Source: Allantophomopsis cytisporea (Eukaryota; Ascomycota; Leotiomycetes; Phacidiales; Phacidiaceae). Taken from it: 64,000 nucleotides of DNA. The stretch covers positions 1,054,001 through 1,118,000 of the forward strand of contig CP103030.1 of the NCBI GenBank assembly GCA_024752435.1, written 5' to 3'. Shown here in pieces: positions 52,263 through 62,302 of the stretch. The notes under the pieces were generated by a model, which saw only the letters and a program-made list of their open reading frames with translations, was not told the origin of the DNA and did not search any database. A program made the position numbers and the translations under genes. Numbering within the stretch: the first letter of the stretch is position 1; each line of letters begins with the position of its first letter.

Positions 52263-54162
52263 TTTGCTTGTAGGTGAGATGCTATTTGGATTTAAGTGAT
52301 ATTTTTGTTGTTTAACTCTTGATGATGGTGTGAATTGAGGGCGAGATGAGGTGCGAGGACGTGGTTTATATAGATTTGGAAGTAAAGACTACAGTCTTAG
52401 TATGGAATTGGAATGGGAAGTCATCTACTGCGTTGGATGTGTAAAGAGGAGATTGCTGGCGGGGTAAGATGCACATGAAGCCGAGTTTCTCAATGCAGTT
52501 GAGGAGATTCCTTGCTGTGTAGCATTACCAACCATCTATCTTCTTCCACCACTCCTTTGACGTAACAACTTCTTGATTCCGGCGTTTGGTGATCACAAGT
52601 TACATTCTGTCTTGCCTCTGCCGACCGAGGCGTGATGCTGTATTGGGAGGTTCTGTGGACTTTGCTCTTGGTCTAGCCTGTTATTTCAAGAGAAGGGATC
52701 TGTTGTCAGACCGATGGGGAATTTAACCAGGTATCGTCTTGTTTCTGGGAAGCTCGAGTTAAGCAAGGCCGAGGTTGAGATTTACTTTTGCTTGTGGAGC
52801 TCCTCTATTCTAGGCGTCACTCTCTTCATGTTTTCGTCCTCTGCCGCGATTCAACATACTACATCTACCTCCCTATTTTATCAATATTGATTTTGACAAT
52901 TGTAACTTTAACCAACACAATTACTAACTTTTTTGATTGTTCAAATACAAAGCTTGTTATCCTAAGCCTCGTGAACCTAAAGGCTAAGCCAAGTCTCAGA
53001 TACATCGCAATTATGCATAAAGACCTGCCCCCGCCTTCCCCGCATTTCACGAACCCAGGTTACATATGTGATGTGATGAAGACATAATCCCGCGATGTAC
53101 GGGCAGTCATCTTGATTCATGCAGGTACAGGCGAGCTTCCTAATAATGACATTGCGGAGAATCCTGGTCGTATCGACATGGATACTCGTTATTTAGTGCC
53201 GGCACTTGAGACCAATGTCGAAAGCTTCATCGGACACATTCAATGTAGGAAGCGGGTAGAAAGACAGAAACGTGATGGGAGGTAATGAGGAGTGGTAAAA
53301 CGTTTGATACAGCGAAGGGGAAAGGTTTATACAATTTTTTGTTGTTATCTACTAATGTTATCAGAATGCTAGTATGAGTGGTCGGTTCGAAATGGCAAGC
53401 CAGCATGTAAATGCTCATTATGTGTTTTATCCTAAAACAAGTCATATCATGAGGACTTCCCCCGTCTTAAGGTCACGGCCTCATGTGCTCAGCAACAAAA
53501 AGCAGTTCTCGTCTACTTATATCATCACTGTCATCATTCACTTTATCATCACCATCATTCAATCTTCCATCACCACTGACCTATACTGAACCTCGTCTGG
53601 CTTCTTTCATGAAGCTAAAACATGTATCCGCTCATCATCTCTGCGAATATCAGCCTGCAGACGAGACACTCATTATATACATCCAGTCGCCATCTCGAAT
53701 ACCTTCCTACCCAAAGTACTTTCCACGCAGATGGGCTCACTAGCTGTAATGCCACCATAGCTCCGTTTACTTATACCTACGGGTTGCATCCGTGTCTACA
53801 ATCGGGAGTTCGACTTACTAAGTGGCCTTCCAATTCGGATTGATCCACCATCAGAATTTGTAAATAAAATCTCATGGATTTTAACTGAATTCTCTGTGCA
53901 CACGCTCACAAGATAACGAACCTTGCTCATGGCTTTCTGTTGGGAACATGTGCAGAGGCTACCTTGTCTCATCTAATATATAATTGACAAGCATGGAGTC
54001 GTTGGCGACTGAAGACATAAGGCACATTCTACACATAATTCGTCCCATACCAAGCCACTGCCAACACAACATATCACTTCACATCGTTACCAAGCACTAT
54101 CTTGAATTTCGCTTTGTTGAGATATCATGGAACCTCTAAATCGCTCAATATTGAACAAATGA
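52263..54162. other. Intergenic, about 1.9 kb, no gene seen
   Basis: CFEM promoter on one side and the CoA-transferase 3' flank on the other. Frames of 60-99 codons occur on both strands (for instance 52788-53087 plus, 53227-53445 minus), none with family resemblance or signal features. The composition is AT-leaning without obvious transposon or RIP character. Confidence 0.4.
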
Positions 54163-55870
54163 TCACAACATAGGCTTCAAATCCTCTGACACATGGAATG
54201 GCGCTTCAGTCTTGCTCTTAACTTCCTCGACAGTAACTCCATCCGCAATCTCGATAAGCGTCAACCCAGTCGCGAAGTCCACATCGAACACACCCTATTA
54301 GTGAAACATCAGTACTCAATCTCAAAAACAAAATCCATGAGGAGAATGGGACTTGTCAAACTTACAAGCTCAGTAATAATTCTGCTAACACAAGCCTTTC
54401 CAGTGAGCGGGAAAGCGCACTGCTTAACGATCTTGGCATTGCCCTTCTTATCGGTATGCTCCATAGTAACAACAACCTTTGTTTCCGACGGGTTTGACAC
54501 CAAATCCATAGCTCCTCCAAAGCCCTTTATCTTACCAGGCAACATCCAGTTGGCAAGGTCTCCATTTCCGCTGACCTGCATGGCACCAAGAATAGTGAGG
54601 TTGATACGACCGCTTCTGATCATACCGAAGGACTCATCACTTCCAAAGACAGCAGCTCCCGGCTTGAGCGTAACAGTCTCCTTACCGGCATTGATAAGAT
54701 CCGCATCCTCAGAGCCCTTCTTAGGGTAGGGCCCGAGTCCAAGAATACCATTCTCAGACTGCAACTGGACTTCGACCTCAGGACCCACAAAGGATGGCGC
54801 AAGCATTGGCATACCAATGCCCAAGTTTGCGTACATGCCATTCTTGAACTCCTTGGCCGCACGACGCACAATTCGCTCGCGCTTAGCAGCCGTCTCGCCG
54901 CTGCCAAGTGCCTTCTTAGCATCAGCATCATCGCCGTCTTCCTTGGCGAAGGTGTATTTCTCAATGTTCTTTTCTGTAGTAGATTGGATAACACGCTTGA
55001 CGTAGATTCCTGGGAGGTGGACGGCCTCAGGTGGGATCTCTCCTGGCTCGACAATGTGCTCAGCCTCGACGATGGTCATCTTCGCGTTGCGGCCCATGGC
55101 ACCGTTGAAGTTGTTGGCTGCCAGTCGGAATTGGCAGTTGCCAAGCTTGTCGGCTTTCCATGCCTTCACAAAGGCATAGTCACCTGCAATACTCTCTTCC
55201 ATGATGTAGGGCTTGCCATTGAAGACCTTCACATCCTTTGGGTAGGAGAATTCCGACGGTGTGCCATCTGGGTTGTTACGAAGTGGAAGCTCACCAGTCT
55301 GGACAACGGTGCCGCATGCTGCTGGGGTGTAGAAAGCTGGAATGCCCTTTCCACCAGATGCACAACGCTCCGCGAGAGTACCCTGTGGGGTCAATTCGAG
55401 CTCAACTTCGCCAGTCAAGTACATCTTTTCAAAAGTCTTGTTCTCGCCAATGTAACTTGCAATCATCTTTTTGATCTGCTTGCTCTTCAGAAGCTTACCA
55501 AGACCGGATGTGTCGGTGCCGGCATTGTTCGATACGGCTGTAAGACCAGTGAGATGTTTTTGCTTGAGAACTTCGTCAATGAGAGTATCTGGGACACCAC
55601 AGAGCCCAAAGCCACCACATAATACGATGCTGTCTGGCTTCATATCTTGAATCGCTTCGGCGGCGGACGGCAGTACTTTGTTAATTTCATGGCGACGAGT
55701 CGTTGATGCGAAAGTTCGAGATATTAAAAGGGATTGCTGTTTCTATCAGCCAACAATTCTTTGATTTCTCATATCCAATTATGAAGCTGAATTGGATGCG
55801 GTGAGTTTACTCTGGAGGCATTTTTTGTATAAGCTCTAGCTGTGCGCATGCACAGAGCTACTGAAGACAT
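54163..55870 (-). CDS. Mitochondrial succinyl-CoA:3-oxoacid CoA-transferase
   Basis: Moves CoA from succinyl-CoA to acetoacetate-type 3-oxoacids, in ketone-body and short-chain acid use. Three exons, 55811-55870, 54366-55742 and 54163-54294, encode 522 residues, the size of animal SCOT. The first exon gives MSSVALCMRTARAYTKNASR, and exon 2 continues KQQSLLISRTFASTTRRHEI, an arginine-rich mitochondrial presequence. The alpha half carries GGFGLCGVP and NFNGAMGRNAKMTIVEAEHIV; after a charged linker (about 260-290) the beta half starts GMYANLGIGMPMLA. The catalytic glutamate lies in QSENGILGLGPYP. The C-terminus FDVDFATGLTLIEIADGVTV is typical. The short first exon is supported by a GTAAAC donor, phase 0 and a continuous presequence. 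The frame at 55643 alone would lack the targeting signal and start inside the domain. Confidence 0.93.
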
Positions 55871-56787
55871 ATTTACAATGTTTTTGTTTGTGGGAGATTC
55901 AGCGACAACGCTTTGATCAGGGTATCGGACAATGCAATTCGAATGAAGCAATTCGCAATGATCAATCAAGGAGAGTGAACAGGGAAGAAAGTCAAGAAAA
56001 GAGGAAGAACAAAGTAAAAGCAAACGGGGGGGAAGTCTCAAGCATAAATAATCATAGGGCCCATTTCGAAATCATGTCGAGTCAGTAGCCAGTAGCCGGT
56101 AGTCAGAGTCAGTGGTCAGTAGCAGCAAGCTTGCCCCAGATTCAGAGCGACCCCATGTTATCGGGATAGGGTGCCGGTAAATAAGTCAGAATAAGTCAGA
56201 ATAAGTCAGCGCTCGCTCTTCGGAGCTTCAACGCGGCGTGCAGCGGGTCTTATTGGAAAAGGCTGTGATACCTGCGCGGGGGAATTCCGCTACCTGTTCA
56301 CTCTTGCCCACAGCCTTGTGTGGCTTTTCTAACTTTCCATCTCCCCCAAGTCCCCCAAGTTCCCCAGACAAACGTCGGCAGCAGTCGGCGGGAGTATTGA
56401 GCGGTGGTAGAAGTCTTACCCGCCCTCTCTCTGTATCACCACCACCATTAACTCCAACTCTGCTACCGTAATGACAGGGATGTGAAAGGTAAGGGGGATG
56501 ATGTAAGGTACGGAACTAATATGTATCTACATAATACACAGTACACACATACACACATAAACTATCACCAGTTGATATAAACATCATGCTAGGTGGAGTA
56601 TCTCTCAAGAACATACTAAATGCCAATTCGAGAATCGATTCAATCACAACCTCACATCTCATAAGATGAGTCAAAGCCTCTCGCTAGTAATTGTACATTT
56701 CAACAATTCCTCAGGAATTCACCGTTGTGCGCCTGGATATCAACAAATGCTACGGTAGGTAATCTACTCAATCCTCCAATGAAACCT
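55871..56787. promoter_or_regulatory. Intergenic: CoA-transferase promoter with a 10-bp triple repeat; NOP9 3' flank
   Basis: About 920 bp. Near 56181-56210 three 10-bp copies of ATAAGTCAGA lie head to tail (last base varies), about 310-340 bp upstream of the CoA-transferase ATG. A GTAGTCAG/AGTAGCC-type imperfect repeat lies just before, near 56080-56125. Around 56340-56365 a C-rich CCCAAGTCCCCCAAGT direct repeat occurs. The last part is AT-rich NOP9 3' flank. No gene is seen. Confidence 0.5.
56181..56210 (+). repeat. 10-bp direct repeat x3 (ATAAGTCAGA)
   Basis: Copies at 56181-56190, 56191-56200 and 56201-56210, the last ending in C. On the minus strand, in the direction of the CoA-transferase gene, each copy reads TCTGACTTAT, which contains a TGACTTA word resembling bZIP half-sites. 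Confidence 0.85.
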
Positions 56788-58911
56788 TTAAATCCTGTTG
56801 GCACCCGTGGCCTTTGTGTTATGTTCCTTCTTCACCTTATTCTTCGTGAATCTTTCTCTAGCAAGCTCAATAGCAGTCTTCCCATTCTTCGCATCCTTCT
56901 TATCTTTTCTGCTACCGGTCGTAGTAGCGTTCTCTTTTCCAACCCTCGCCTCTCCAGCGGCGACCGTCTGCGCAGTACCACCTTCACCTCCCTTGACCTT
57001 ACCAATCCATTCTGTCTTCCGTCTCTTGAACAGATCGAGCATCCAATTGCGCCATACCACTCTTCCCACAAAGGAATCGCGAAGCTCAGACTCGTGTGCC
57101 ACAAGCTCGGCAGCTACTCGCTCCTTCAAGTTCATCAGACCTTCTGTTCCAACCCACAATGCATCAATAACATGGGATCCTGCGGTGTCGAGTGCGAGAT
57201 CGTACACATACGGTATGAGTTTGTTGACCATTTTTCTTCGGAAAGCTGTGTTTCCCTCCGCAGGCTTTAATGCGGCCTGTAAGACGTGACTGCTCGTTGT
57301 GGTCTTGGCGATGAGGAGGAGATTCTCGGATGGCTGGGCAAGGAGCGAGTCTTGAACGAGCTCTGCAAGTGGTCCAGGAATTTCGAGCATTGTTTGTGCG
57401 AGTAAAGAACCATGAAGAGCCTCCCGGTTGTGAACCTTTCTGTCCTCGGATACGACAGCAGTTGGATCCAGACAGACCATCTTAAGTATACGAGCTGCAA
57501 TATCGGCACCATATGATTCCTTAATGGAAGCAGCAAGCTCAGTGGTATCTGCCTGTCGTGCTGCACAGCGCTCCAAGAGGGTCTTGATAACAGTCGTTCT
57601 CGATCTTTCAACCAATCCAGCAATTTGGGGGATAATCAAGGTGATAGCTTCTTCCAGATCCTCCTTACTGAGACGTTCGAGAACCTTAGTGACAACAAAT
57701 CCAGCTGTTTCGTTTCGGGCCAAGGCTCCAATGCGTTCTTTGAAAATAGTCTTGTATAATTGTTTGAACATCTTTCCAGGCGCAAATGATACGATAGTTT
57801 CGAGGAGACGGGAGCCGATTGGGTCGTACATCAGTCCGTTCACAAAGGTTGCACTCTCGCTCTCTGCCTCTGACACATCATCTGGCAGGAGTTTTCGAAT
57901 AATAGAATTCTCATCCTTGCCCTTGGTTTTGCCTTCTCTGGTCAGCTCAAGCTCGAGCAAGAGCTGTAGTGAAGGATTTCCTGTTGGATGTGTCGCCAAT
58001 ACTCGAATGAATGCAGTGTCCAATCCAGCAATGGTATCCTGAATAATCTTATCTACCGCGAACATGAAAGACTCTGGAACAGCTCTCTTTCCAAGACTGA
58101 ATTCTGTCGGCGCAGAATCCATACCTGTAATTCCAACCTTCTCCTTCTTTCGGCTTTGCAATAATGTTCTTGTCGAGGTTTTCGCCAATGGTCGACCAGA
58201 TAATACAATGAGAAGTACGCGGAGCGTGTGAGATGCAAATCTATCAGTCAAGAGGAATGACATATGTCCCTCCAATTCGTTCAAGGTGTACAGGAACAAA
58301 TTCTCCATCGAAACATAAACCTCATCGCCATTTCCGCTAGCAGTCTGCTCAGCACCATCATCTTTGATTTCTCCAGTAAGCTCCTGCGTCACGATTGGCG
58401 CGGATTGAACAAACAACGTTTCGCAACAATGACTGGCAAATCGATGTTGAATAAGATGTAGGAAATTGCCGCTAAAGACCTCGAATAGCTTCTTCTTCTG
58501 TGCTGGATTCGAGAGCAGGATAAGTCGCTCCATCAGACGGGAACATCCTTGACTATTCGCGATCTTCAGCTCTTTCCCCTCAGCCTCCTTGAAGACATTT
58601 GCCAAGAACAAATTCCTCTCCTCCTCATCACCGAAGTTGTTTGATTCGAGAAGTTCGTCTGCGTGTCGAAAATATTCGGCTTCCTCCTCCTCCAGTAATC
58701 CATAAAATGGTCGCTCAATGCTGCCATCGCCTCCCTCCACGAAAGAATCTTGCATGTGGACATCCTGGCCATCAAGGGTGATCATATTTGGGTTTGGCTC
58801 CGCTGAGCGCTGCCTTTTCGTATCGGGAATTGCATCGTCATTATCGTCTCTCTTGCGCTTGTTCTTTTTCTCATCTCTTCGTCCTCTGCTGTGTTTGTTT
58901 TCTCTCGGCAT
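56788..58911 (-). CDS. NOP9: Nucleolar Pumilio-like protein Nop9
   Basis: An RNA-binding factor for 18S rRNA maturation in the nucleolus, preventing early cleavage at site D. A single exon encodes 707 residues, the family size. The first 40 residues are strongly basic (MPRENKHSRGRRDEKKNKRK), a nucleolar targeting signal, and DDNDDAIPDTKRQRSAEPN continues it. Eleven Pumilio-type helical repeats follow: examples are IANSQGCSRLMERLILLS, FLHLIQHRFASHCCETLF, LTDRFASHTLRVLLIVL, DPIGSRLLETIVSFAPG, NETAGFVVTKVLERLS, and DTAGSHVIDALWVGTEG. The ending KRRKTEWIGKVKG, then a lysine-rich tail (SRKDKKDAKNGKTAIELARE), is again nucleolar in character. A long antisense frame (56725-57270 and 57524-58042 on the plus strand) is a shadow. 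Confidence 0.94.
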   Translation of the reverse strand: MPRENKHSRGRRDEKKNKRKRDDNDDAIPDTKRQRSAEPNPNMITLDGQDVHMQDSFVEGGDGSIERPFYGLLEEEEAEYFRHADELLESNNFGDEEERNLFLANVFKEAEGKELKIANSQGCSRLMERLILLSNPAQKKKLFEVFSGNFLHLIQHRFASHCCETLFVQSAPIVTQELTGEIKDDGAEQTASGNGDEVYVSMENLFLYTLNELEGHMSFLLTDRFASHTLRVLLIVLSGRPLAKTSTRTLLQSRKKEKVGITGMDSAPTEFSLGKRAVPESFMFAVDKIIQDTIAGLDTAFIRVLATHPTGNPSLQLLLELELTREGKTKGKDENSIIRKLLPDDVSEAESESATFVNGLMYDPIGSRLLETIVSFAPGKMFKQLYKTIFKERIGALARNETAGFVVTKVLERLSKEDLEEAITLIIPQIAGLVERSRTTVIKTLLERCAARQADTTELAASIKESYGADIAARILKMVCLDPTAVVSEDRKVHNREALHGSLLAQTMLEIPGPLAELVQDSLLAQPSENLLLIAKTTTSSHVLQAALKPAEGNTAFRRKMVNKLIPYVYDLALDTAGSHVIDALWVGTEGLMNLKERVAAELVAHESELRDSFVGRVVWRNWMLDLFKRRKTEWIGKVKGGEGGTAQTVAAGEARVGKENATTTGSRKDKKDAKNGKTAIELARERFTKNKVKKEHNTKATGANRI

Positions 58912-59889
58912 CTTAAGGTCGTCTGATTAATTATAGAAATTTGAGGTGTTTCGTTCGTCCGTGAATTAATGATCGCAACCTTGACAATATTTTTGGGATT
59001 TTGCCGGAGTGACTTTTGCCGATTGCAGGGATAAGCAGGCGGTGAACAAAATTTGTCGGCAGAACCATCAAGTACCAGCCAGTGAATCGAACTGTTACTA
59101 CTTAGGTATGTATGCAAATGTGAGGTTTGCGTCATGAATGACACCAATCTGGTGAGGCGCAACTGGTCATGCAATAGGTAGGCGTTATTGGAACTCCGCT
59201 TATATTTATGACTGTGAATCCTTTTTCTCTCAAATTCATGTCTATACTAAGCTGACTCATTGTGACTTTGTAGGGATGCAGCGTCGTAGTGTTCCTAGCT
59301 ATTCTACAAGTACATGCATCAAAGGCTGCTGGATTATCCCCTAGGACATAAGGTCAAGTATAGGGAACCGAATTATTCCCAAGAAAATGTATCCACCATG
59401 TTGTTACACCCGATGGTCTAAACTGCGTATGAACTCGGGCTGTCATATAGTATAGAAATAATTTGGAAAACGTAAGTGACCGTCAACAATCCGTCATAAG
59501 AGCGTAAGCATCACTTGATATGTGATAGATCCCACATAGGAATTTGAGCAACCCATGTTAACGACTGTAATCGCATTACAAAATGTACTAATAGAACCGA
59601 CCTTCAAAGAAGTAACTCGTGATTGAAAACCCATAGGATTAGGTACTTTTGAAAATCGGGAACATTATTCATAAATAATATGGAAAGTCTTTGTGCTCTC
59701 AAGATTGAGATGATAATAGTAATAAGAACCTCAGGCCATAATATTTTAAAGTGCAATCAACGCGAAAACGCGACGCGTTATCGGCTTCGAGGACCGCGTT
59801 GACATTATCGTGAGATCGAAATCACGATCAACAAAACAATTTGTCAATTTTTATCGCACTGAGCAAACACCCAAATAATCTTTGCAGCT
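58912..59889. promoter_or_regulatory. NOP9/PRI1 divergent region with an MBF-like cluster
   Basis: About 980 bp between divergent NOP9 and PRI1. The middle (59100-59750) is AT-rich and featureless to my eye. A compact GC-rich cluster next to PRI1, 59759-59778, holds the 16-bp word shared with CMR1 and a perfect ACGCGT (59773-59778). A further GACCGCGTT lies near 59790-59799. Confidence 0.6.
59759..59778 (+). promoter_or_regulatory. MCB/E2F-like cluster in the PRI1 promoter
   Basis: AACGCGAAAACGCGAC (59759-59774) overlaps a perfect MluI cell-cycle box ACGCGT (59773-59778), about 111-131 bp upstream of the PRI1 ATG. MCB sites bound by MBF drive G1/S transcription of replication genes, including primase, in yeasts. 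The identity with the CMR1 site is exact over 16 bp. Confidence 0.7.
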
Positions 59890-61598
59890 ATGCCTCATTC
59901 AATAAAAGAGGAAATGCCATCGTCGCCACCAGTAGTCGACTCAATGCTGCCCGATGCAGACGAAGCACCAGCAAATGAGGAAGAAGATGCCGATCAAGAC
60001 ATGACAATGGTTGAAGCCGGGGTGCAAGAAGAAGCAGCCCCCAAAGTCAAAGATGAAGTCAAACTGGAGGAGCTCTTCGCGGATATGGACTCGGACGAAG
60101 AATTTCCAAGTTCAAACGTGAAGGACGTCAAGATCCCAAGCTCTCCACAAGCTCCATTATCCCCAGTGTATGTATAATTTTGGAAACAATCAAGGTATGC
60201 CTTTGCTAAGGTATCGATAGACATATTGCCCCAACAGCCAAGTACTCAGACCCCGAGGTTATGAGATCGTTTTATCAGCGATTGTTTCCATGGAGGCACT
60301 TGTTCCAATGGCTCAATCACTCGCCAGTATCAACTACAGACTTCGCACACCGAGAATTTGCTTTCACTCTGCAAAATGACGCTTATCTTCGATACCAAGC
60401 TTTTCCAACAGCTGATCTGTGAGTTTGAAGTTCTGATTCTGGGCGAATGTTGTTTACTGACCTTTTCAAGTCTTCGCAAAGATGTCCTGCGTCTTATGCC
60501 TTCTCGATTCGAAATCGGTCCAGTCTATTCAACAAACCCTAGAGACCGAAAGATGTTACGAAAAGCATCGACTTTCAAACCACTAGCAAAAGAGCTTTGT
60601 TTCGATATCGATTTGACCGACTACGATGATATTCGAACATGCTGCGACAAGACAAACATTTGCAATAAGTGCTGGCAATTTATCACAATGGCAATTAAAG
60701 TTGTTGATGTTGCGCTAAGAGACGACTTTGGATTCAAGCATATTATGTGGGTTTATTCGGGACGAAGAGGTGCTCACGCCTGGGTTTGCGACAAGAAGGC
60801 AAGACAAATGGACGATCAGAAAAGACGTGCAATTGCTGCGTATTTGGAGGTCATCAGAGGTGGTGCGCAAGGTGGAAAGAAAGTCAACCAGAAGCGGCCG
60901 TTACATCCTCATGTTGCGTATGCACACCCTTTCTACTCCCATAATATGACTACTAATATCTATACAGACGTAGTCTTAAGACGTTGAGTACACATTTCCA
61001 AACCGATATCCTCGAAAACCAAGACCCATGGAAGAATATCGACAAGACAGACCGTCTTCTTCAACTTCTCCCAGACAAATCATTGAATGATGCTCTTCGC
61101 CAAAAATGGGACTCTGCGCCTGGCAGACCCTCAACATTGAAATGGGCTGATATCGACGCATTGGCTAAGAGTGGAAAAAGCAAGACTCTCAACCCAACAG
61201 CATTACTTGAAGCGAAGCAAGACATCGTTCTTGAATATACATATCCACGTTTGGATATTGAAGTCAGCAAGAAGCTTAACCATTTGCTGAAGAGTCCCTT
61301 CGTTGTACATCCAGGAACAGGGCGAGTATGTGTTCCAATAGATACACGACATCTTGAAGATTTTGATCCATTGAATGTTCCTACCGTGACTGATCTTCTC
61401 AACGAGATTGATCAATGGCAGGGCTCAGACGAGATCGAACCTGATTCAAAGAGTGTTCCAGACTGGGAGAAGACGAGTCTGAAACCTTATATTGATAATT
61501 TCCGCTCATTCGTTGCCGGAATCTTGAAAGATGAGAACGGAGCCATTAAACGTGAGAGGGAGGAAGGAGCAGCATCTGCAGATGCTATGGAGTTTTAA
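59890..61598 (+). CDS. PRI1: DNA primase small (catalytic) subunit Pri1
   Basis: The catalytic subunit of DNA primase, part of polymerase alpha-primase, which lays RNA primers on each Okazaki fragment. Four exons, 59890-60167, 60221-60418, 60471-60917 and 60968-61598, encode 517 residues. The first 95 residues are an acidic, disordered extension not typical of yeast Pri1 (many E/D, PEEE-like). The core starts AKYSDPEVMRSFYQRLFPWR and includes HREFAFTLQNDAYLRY. The metal-binding pair is D203 and D205 in CFDIDLTDYDD, followed by the zinc motif CCDKTNICNKC and WVYSGRRGAHAWVCD. The C-terminal part has SPFVVHPGTGRVCVPID, where the third acidic region (HLEDFDPLNVPT) lies. Junctions are VHIAPTAKYSD, ADLLRKDVLR and HPHVARSLKTLS, each phase-checked. 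The promoter cluster fits a G1/S gene. Confidence 0.95.
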
Positions 61599-61649
61599 TA
61601 CCAGGTATAACGTGGGATGAAAGGCGTTGGGGACGGCGAGACATTTTAT

Positions 61650-62085
61650 TTACTCGATGGCGTTCAACAGTTGTTGCTTTATGTTCTTAATGCATTCTTG
61701 TGCATCCTTATTCGCATCAATGCCAGATACTTCTACTGTTTTCTCACGAGATTTGAGACCTTTGATAACTTCCACATCCGACTTTGGAACTTTGAGCACC
61801 TAGTATGTGTAAGTCACCCAATGCATTTACAGCGACACATATATTATATGAAGTGTGAGCCTAGCATACCTTGCTTAGAAGTCTCTGCACTGCCTTGTTG
61901 GCTTCTCCTTCACGTGGTTGCGCGCTAACGCATAAATCTATAACTTCGTCTGTAACAGTAAGAACACCTTCACGCTGCTTACTCGCTCCAGGCTTTACAT
62001 GACATTGAAGAAATAAGGAATGAATTCTTGATTTTCCTGAGGAAAGTGCAAAGCGAATTGCTGACGTGTTTTTCGCCGACATCAT
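61650..62085 (-). CDS. DUF167 (YggU-family) protein
   Basis: Two exons, 61870-62085 and 61650-61799, encode 121 residues from the ATG at 62085 (MMSAKNTSAIRFAL). The domain is DUF167/YggU: LFLQCHVKPGASKQ at about 25-40, then LCVSAQPREGEANKAVQRLL, continuing after the intron VLKVPKSDVEVIKGLKSREK and TVEVSGI. The family is found from bacteria to humans (C15orf40-type); its function is unknown. The frame is open 38 codons further upstream to 62199 (MMMYLRSKFREEISRYLS), which could be an extended, possibly mitochondrial form, but it reaches towards the neighbouring promoter; the 62085 start is preferred. It converges on PRI1 (61598) and diverges from the HAD-type gene, 217 bp away. Confidence 0.85.
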
Positions 62086-62302
62086 TGCTGTGTATACTTG
62101 CTGCTTAGATAAAAGGTAAATCAGAAGCCGATAAATTTGTCGATAAGAGAGGTACCGCGATATTTCCTCGCGAAACTTGGACCTCAGATACATCATCATA
62201 TTGTTTAGCCCATTGCCATAAAAGGTGCAAAGAAATCACGAATAGTTTTTCACAACCGCCAAAATTTCTCAGCTATTGAAGCTTCATAAGCAGTACAAAG
62301 TA
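62086..62302. promoter_or_regulatory. Short divergent promoter, DUF167 gene and HAD-SAK gene
   Basis: 217 bp between two start codons, AT-rich. It holds the upstream-open part of the DUF167 frame on the minus strand and nothing recognisable on the plus strand apart from an ATTGAAG-type TTG that is not a start. Both genes probably share this region. Confidence 0.45.

Noticed and set aside
56725..58042. Long plus-strand frames opposite NOP9
   Set aside because: They are antisense shadows of the Pumilio-repeat coding sequence.
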